From VXNE01 sp965217825 (GTDB lineage Bacteria; Pseudomonadota; Gammaproteobacteria; Pseudomonadales; Azotimanducaceae), in NCBI GenBank assembly GCA_965217825.1, contig OZ244571.1, forward strand, positions 2,480,001 to 2,544,000: a stretch of 64,000 bases of DNA, in the 5' to 3' direction. Shown here one piece after another: positions 60,224 to 64,000 of this stretch (positions are counted from its first letter, which is position 1; each line of letters starts with the position of its first letter). The notes below the pieces were generated by a model. That model saw only the letters and a list, made by a program, of their open reading frames with translations. It did not search any database and was not told the origin of the DNA. Both the position numbers and the translations under genes were made by a program.

Positions 60224-60226
60224 CCA

Positions 60227-61228
60227 ATGAAAACGTCGCCGGACACCTCCAGAGTCACGAGCCTCCGTTTTGCGGGTTCCGGCTGGGAATACTTCCAGAT
60301 CTGGGTGACGAACACAGCGTTGACGCTGCTTACCCTGGGCGTGTTCTCCGCCTGGGCAACCGTACGCACCCGCCGGTACTTCTACGGCAACACCTGGCTC
60401 GGCGACTCCGCGTTCAATTACACCGCGCGCCCTTCGACGGTTCTGACCGGGCGGATCATCGTGGTGGCAGTGCTGATCGCACTTTGGGTGGCACAGGTTT
60501 TCTCGTTAACCTACTACCTCATCGGATTCCTGTTGCTGTTTCTCCTGTTTCCCTGGATCGCCATGCGGGCGCGAGCGTTCCGCCTTAGCAACTCCTACTA
60601 CCGTCATATTTGCTGGGGATTCCAGGGTAACTACGCAACCGCCGCCAAATACTACTGCCTGGGGCCCATCGCGGGCGCGCTGAGCCTGGGGCTCATGGTC
60701 CCCTATATCGCGATGCGGCGTGACCTGTTTCTGATAGAGAACAGCCGCTTCGGCACATCGGAGTGTTCATTTCTAGGTACGCGCGCCGAATATTACAAGA
60801 TCTATTTCCTTTCGTTCCTGATCTTCCTCTTGGGACTGTCGGCGGATTTCATCCTGGCGTGGACGGTTCCGGAGCTCGGATTCGCGCTGGGTGTTATCGG
60901 TTGGGTTCCGGTGTTCGTGGCGGGGCTCTATCTCAAGGTCAATCTCGACAACCTCCGTTGGTCCAAAACCGACTTCGGCGGGTATCAGTTCAAACTCGAA
61001 CTGTCGTTCTGGGGGATGCTGGGATTGTATCTGGGCAATCTGCTCCTGATCGCCATAACGCTTGGAGCCTTCATTCCCTTTGCCAAAGTTCGGGTCATTC
61101 GCTACAAGCTCGGAAAATTCAGCATTACCCGCCAGGGTACTGAAGCATTTATCGCCGGTCCCCGGCAATCCGTCGGCGCCACGGGCGCCGAGGCCGGGGC
61201 CTCCTTCGATCTGGATCTCGGCATATGA
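60227..61228 (+). CDS. YjgN family protein (DUF898), multi-spanning membrane protein
   Basis: Protein of 333 aa. About eight hydrophobic helices; DUF898 marks include LGVFSAWATVRTRRYFYGNTWLGD and the repeat KVNLDNLRWSKTDFGGYQF plus GAFIPFAKVRVIRYKLGKF. It resides in the inner membrane; function not established. Its stop overlaps the start of the M48 gene by 4 nt (ATGA), and YjgN-like proteins are commonly encoded beside peptidases, suggesting a two-component membrane protein-protease unit. Confidence 0.88.
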   Translation: MKTSPDTSRVTSLRFAGSGWEYFQIWVTNTALTLLTLGVFSAWATVRTRRYFYGNTWLGDSAFNYTARPSTVLTGRIIVVAVLIALWVAQVFSLTYYLIGFLLLFLLFPWIAMRARAFRLSNSYYRHICWGFQGNYATAAKYYCLGPIAGALSLGLMVPYIAMRRDLFLIENSRFGTSECSFLGTRAEYYKIYFLSFLIFLLGLSADFILAWTVPELGFALGVIGWVPVFVAGLYLKVNLDNLRWSKTDFGGYQFKLELSFWGMLGLYLGNLLLIAITLGAFIPFAKVRVIRYKLGKFSITRQGTEAFIAGPRQSVGATGAEAGASFDLDLGI

Positions 61229-62247
61229 CCACGGTGCGTGGAATCTATTACGACGGCCGCACCTGGGACCGTCAGGACGTGCTGGTCCGATTCGCCCGCA
61301 ATGGCGATATTCGCATCGACGGAGACGACATCGACCTGGCCCTCCGGTTGGACGATGCGCACATTTCCGAACGCTTCGCGGACATTCCCCGTTATCTCTA
61401 TCTGGCGGGAGGTGACGCTTGTGAATTGCTCGACAACGGTGCCGTGGACTCGTGGCTGGGGCATTTGAACGCGCAACGCGGATCACGCTTGCTGCATCGG
61501 CTGGACACATCCACGTGGGCCGCGGTGGCCGCGATTTCCATCATCGCCGGGATCGTGGCCTCGTTCATGCTCTGGGGTGCTCCCGCCTTGGCAGAACGGG
61601 CTGTTCGGGCGCTGCCGACAAGCGTGGATGAGACAATTGGTGAGGAATCGCTCACCGTGCTGGACAAGGTGGCGTTTTCGCCGTCCACGATCGAAGAGAC
61701 CCGACAGGCCGCGATCCGATCAGCTTTTGACGAAATGGTCAGAGACATGAAGCCGCCGATGGGCGGTCACCTGGTGTTTCGAAACAGCGACCTCTTTGGT
61801 GCCAACGCTTTTGCGCTGGTGGGCAACACCGTCGTCATCACCGACGAACTGATCGGACTGGCCGAACACGATGAAGAAATCATCGCGGTACTCGCCCACG
61901 AGATGGGCCACGTCCAGCATCGCCACGTCATGAAGCACCTCGCGCGCAGCGCAGTAGTCGCGGTGCTGTGGGCGGCCCTGCTCGGCGATATTTCCGCCGT
62001 GACGGGAGTCGCGGCGAGTATGCCGGCGGTTCTGGACTCCCTGCGCCACTCCCGAGCCTTCGAACGCGAGGCGGACCAGGTCGCTCGGGACTATCTCATC
62101 GATGCCGGAATCGCGCCCTCGCGCCTGGGAGACCTCCTCGTTCGCCTTGCGGCCCAATGCCCGGAATGCGAGGAGATTCCTCGATACCTGAGTACGCATC
62201 CGCCGTTGGCCGAACGGGTCGAGTCGTTGTCCCCACGCGTCGATTAA
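61225..62247 (+). CDS. M48 family zinc metalloprotease with N-terminal membrane segment
   Basis: Protein of 340 aa. Residues 1-85 form a small N-terminal beta domain (VRGIYYDGRTWDRQDVLVRF), a single TM helix follows at about 97-120, and the peptidase core has HEMGHVQHRH (zinc ligands, about 225) with the third-ligand Glu in FEREADQVARDY. The family resembles the BepA/YcaL-type periplasmic or membrane proteases. It would degrade misfolded or specific envelope proteins. Co-translated with the DUF898 gene. Confidence 0.9.
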   Translation: MTTVRGIYYDGRTWDRQDVLVRFARNGDIRIDGDDIDLALRLDDAHISERFADIPRYLYLAGGDACELLDNGAVDSWLGHLNAQRGSRLLHRLDTSTWAAVAAISIIAGIVASFMLWGAPALAERAVRALPTSVDETIGEESLTVLDKVAFSPSTIEETRQAAIRSAFDEMVRDMKPPMGGHLVFRNSDLFGANAFALVGNTVVITDELIGLAEHDEEIIAVLAHEMGHVQHRHVMKHLARSAVVAVLWAALLGDISAVTGVAASMPAVLDSLRHSRAFEREADQVARDYLIDAGIAPSRLGDLLVRLAAQCPECEEIPRYLSTHPPLAERVESLSPRVD

Positions 62248-62265
62248 TCTCGAAACCTGCGACTA

Positions 62266-62471
62266 GTGTTCCGTCAAGCCTAAAAATGCGAGTGTAGCTG
62301 CGAGGGATTTTTGGTTCCTGGCAAGGCGCGACGACGCGGTGTGGCAGGCACCACACAAGGAGGAGCAACGGAGCCTTCAGCCGGGGAGCGCGAGGGGGCA
62401 CCCCTCGCATGAAAACCATCAGGGGCCAAAAAGACCCGCAGATACCCGTAGATTTGGGCTTCACGGAGCAC
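62266..62471. mobile_element. MITE-like element with about 60-bp imperfect terminal inverted repeats
   Basis: The 206-nt segment has ends that are reverse complements with mismatches: left CTAGTGTTCCGTCAAGCC versus right, read inverted, CTAGTGCTCCGTGAAGCC. Pairing continues to TTTTTGG. It is flanked on both sides by TA, the target signature of IS630/Tc1-type elements. It has no transposase gene of its own and the core has no long frame. Its right TA is the left TA of the adjacent IS630-type element. Confidence 0.7.
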
Positions 62472-62473
62472 TA

Positions 62474-63692
62474 GTGTCATGTCACACATATTATGTCGTA
62501 TAGAATCTGATAGATTACTGGGTCTCGATGCAGGGCGAGGATCAGTGCATGAAGCGCTACGTGGTGACATTGGACGAAGCGGAACGGAAAGATCTGACGG
62601 CGATCACGAACAAAGGCTCACACCGCTCGCAGAAGGTGATCAACGCGTTGATCCTGCTCAACTGCGACGAAGGGCAATTCAACGAACGACAGGCGACCGG
62701 GGAGGCCATTGCGGACATTCTGCGGATCAGCATGCGCAAGGTGGATCGGGCAAAGAAGCGTTTTGTGGAGGCGGGGATCGAGGCGGCACTGGGTGGCCGT
62801 CAGGGTCGCCGCCCGACCTACCTGCGCAAGGCCGACGGCGAGTTCGAGGCACGCCTGGTGGCGTTGAGCTGTGGCGAGCCACCGGCTGGCCACGGGCAAT
62901 GGTCGCTGCGGCTGCTGGCGGACCACGCCGTGGAACTCGGCTACATCGACAGCGTGTCGCACGAGACGGTGCGGCGGGTTCTAAAAAAAACGAGATCAAG
63001 CCTTGGCGTCGGGTCGGATGGGTGATCCCGCCGCAACGCAACGCGGACTTCGCGGCGGCCATGGAGCAGGTCCTCGACGTGTACCGGCGTCCGTACGACA
63101 AGGCCTTTCCCGTGGTTTGCATGGACGAGACGCCGCGCCAGTTGATCCGCGAGACGCGCGTGCCGGTCCCCGCCGAACCGGGCCGGCCAGCCCGCCACGA
63201 TTACGAGTACCGGCGCTGCGGAACCTGCAACGTATTCATGGCCACGGAGCCCTTGGCCGGCAAGCGCATGACCCGGGTGACCGAGCGCAAGACCAAGATC
63301 GACTGGGCGCACTTCCTCGCTGACATTGCCGCACGGTACCCCGACGCCAAAAAAATCACCTTGGTGATGGACAATCTGAACACCCACCGCCCGGACGCAT
63401 TCTACGAAGCCTTCCCGCCGGCGCGGGCCAAGGCCCTGTGGGATCGCTTCGAGTTCCTCTTCACCCCGAAGCACGGCAGTTGGCTGAACGTCGCCGAGGT
63501 CGAGCTCAACGTCATGATCCGCCAATGCCTGAACCGACGCATCGATTGCATCGACATCCTGCGCAGCGAGGTCGCCGCTTGGCAAGCCGCACGCGACCGC
63601 CTCCGGGCCAAGGTGAATTGGCAGTTCACCACGGACGACGCACGCGTCAAATTGAAGCGTCTCTATCCGACATTTGATATATGACGAGACAC
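62474..63692 (+). mobile_element. IS630 family insertion sequence
   Basis: About 1219 nt between TA dinucleotides at 62472-62473 and 63693-63694. Terminal inverted repeats of about 30 nt: left GTGTCATGTCAC..., right (inverted) GTGTCTCGTCAT..., with shared inner ATGTCG-ATAGA. It contains the frameshifted transposase described separately. Appears complete, thus potentially mobile. The TA target is typical of the family. Confidence 0.85.
62549..63684 (+). CDS. IS630 family transposase, two frames joined by predicted -1 frameshift
   Basis: The first frame (from ATG 62549, MKRYVVTLDEAERKD, with GAGGATCAGTGC upstream) encodes the helix-turn-helix DNA-binding part (TGEAIADILRISMRKVDRAKK). It runs into A8 at 62983-62990, where A-AAA-AAA permits a -1 slip. 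The second frame continues NEIKPWRRVGWVIPP, with DDE residues in CMDETPRQL, VMDNLNTHRP and the LNVAEVELNVM (Glu) segment. Without slippage a 158-residue product ends at 63025. The frameshift is a common regulatory device of IS630 elements. Confidence 0.88.
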
Positions 63693-63697
63693 TAGGC

Positions 63698-64000
63698 TCA
63701 ACGCCCTCGGTCCGGCACCGAGACCTCGTCTGGTTCCGTCCGGCTTAGCGACGAGCAGACCGCATCGATCGCCGAGGCGGAGCCCGCCAGGGACACGCGC
63801 AGGTCCACGACCTCGGCATCAGGTGGTTCGATCCGAATGCCGGAACCTGAACGCCGCGAGCCGCCGTCGCGAATACCGTACGACCCCCCGCCTGCGCGAC
63901 GGGGTATGGAAGTCTTGCGGCCGCGGGCAGCGTCATCGAAGTGTCCATGATTGGGAAGCTGCGAATGCGGGGCTCCAATCTGCGCAAGTCGAGTGGGCAT
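63698..64000 (-). CDS. Hypothetical protein, possibly partial at the window edge
   Basis: A 100-codon minus-strand frame that begins with ATG exactly at the window edge, so a longer N-terminus is possible. It is Arg/Ser/Gly-rich at first and ends with EPPDAEVVDLRVSLAGSASAI, which looks more protein-like. No family recognised; it may be spurious or the 3' end of a gene interrupted by the IS630 element. Confidence 0.25.
   Translation of the reverse strand: MPTRLAQIGAPHSQLPNHGHFDDAARGRKTSIPRRAGGGSYGIRDGGSRRSGSGIRIEPPDAEVVDLRVSLAGSASAIDAVCSSLSRTEPDEVSVPDRGR

Noticed and set aside
1..64000. tRNA, rRNA or replication origin
   Set aside because: I looked for cloverleaf-like CCA ends, conserved rRNA strings and DnaA-box clusters and saw none convincing.

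Overview
The window is GC-rich bacterial DNA, gene-dense and without rRNA or tRNA genes that I can see. Its content (several TonB-dependent outer-membrane receptors, FG-GAP/ASPIC-UnbV surface proteins, phytanoyl-CoA-dioxygenase, LLM flavin oxidoreductases, CaiB/BaiF CoA-transferase, an acetoin-dehydrogenase-type complex, Cu/Zn SOD) suggests a Gram-negative proteobacterium, most likely an uncultivated environmental or host-associated gammaproteobacterium. The lineage is inference from gene content only.

Layout. 1-4.4 kb: the start of a TPR plus FG-GAP protein running off the left edge, a Gfo/Idh/MocA oxidoreductase and a Uma2-like nuclease. 4.5-11 kb: two nearly identical tandem TonB receptors, each with its own terminator and leader. 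11-15.4 kb: a coiled-coil membrane protein, then an overlapping TPR + CRTAC1-like lipoprotein pair. A sequence block recurs three times upstream of these units. 15.4-24.4 kb: MFS transporter, molybdopterin dehydrogenase subunit, SDR, aldo/keto reductase, malonyl-CoA-synthetase-like ligase and serine hydrolase. 24.4-28.4 kb: an island of a GT2-GtrA glycosyltransferase, an STT3-like oligosaccharyltransferase and a DAHP-synthase remnant. It sits between two partial copies of a convergent hydrolase/LLM gene pair. 28.4-32.5 kb: LLM oxidoreductases, PhyH dioxygenase and an acyl-CoA-dehydrogenase-like flavoenzyme. 32.6-33.4 kb: a small ORF coupled to a truncated P-loop gene, then an orphan type I-E CRISPR remnant. 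33.6-36.7 kb: an S41 protease lipoprotein with an overlapping small secreted protein. 36.9-41.2 kb: an aco-like E1alpha-E1beta-AcoX-E2 operon. 41.4-57.3 kb: RHH antitoxin with truncated PIN toxin, Gfo oxidoreductase, Baeyer-Villiger monooxygenase, Cu/Zn SOD, CoA-transferase, EthD, SDR, MaoC and enoyl-CoA hydratase genes. This stretch also holds a TPP-riboswitch-controlled TonB receptor, a third TonB receptor with an EF-hand loop and a histidine phosphatase. 57.3-64 kb: a coiled-coil membrane protein, an ALS-like ThDP enzyme, a truncated efflux lipoprotein, a DUF898 + M48 protease pair, a MITE-like element and an IS630-type transposon.

How it fits together. Much of the window looks like catabolism of imported organic substrates: outer-membrane receptors, periplasmic or surface proteins, oxidative enzymes (flavin, molybdenum, 2-oxoglutarate/Fe) and CoA-level steps (CoA ligase, CoA-transferase, hydratases, ThDP complexes). 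Three features concern thiamine: a TPP riboswitch before a TonB receptor, several ThDP enzymes, and a possible thiamine-binding-protein remnant.

The second theme is mosaic decay. At least ten junctions carry gene fragments (LLM, hydrolase, DAHP synthase, Gfo, PIN, acyl-CoA dehydrogenase, rhomboid, GST, NodT-type efflux protein, P-loop kinase). The most interesting objects are the riboswitch-linked receptor, the STT3 island with its paired border remnants, the triplicated leader block with the receptor duplication, and the orphan CRISPR.
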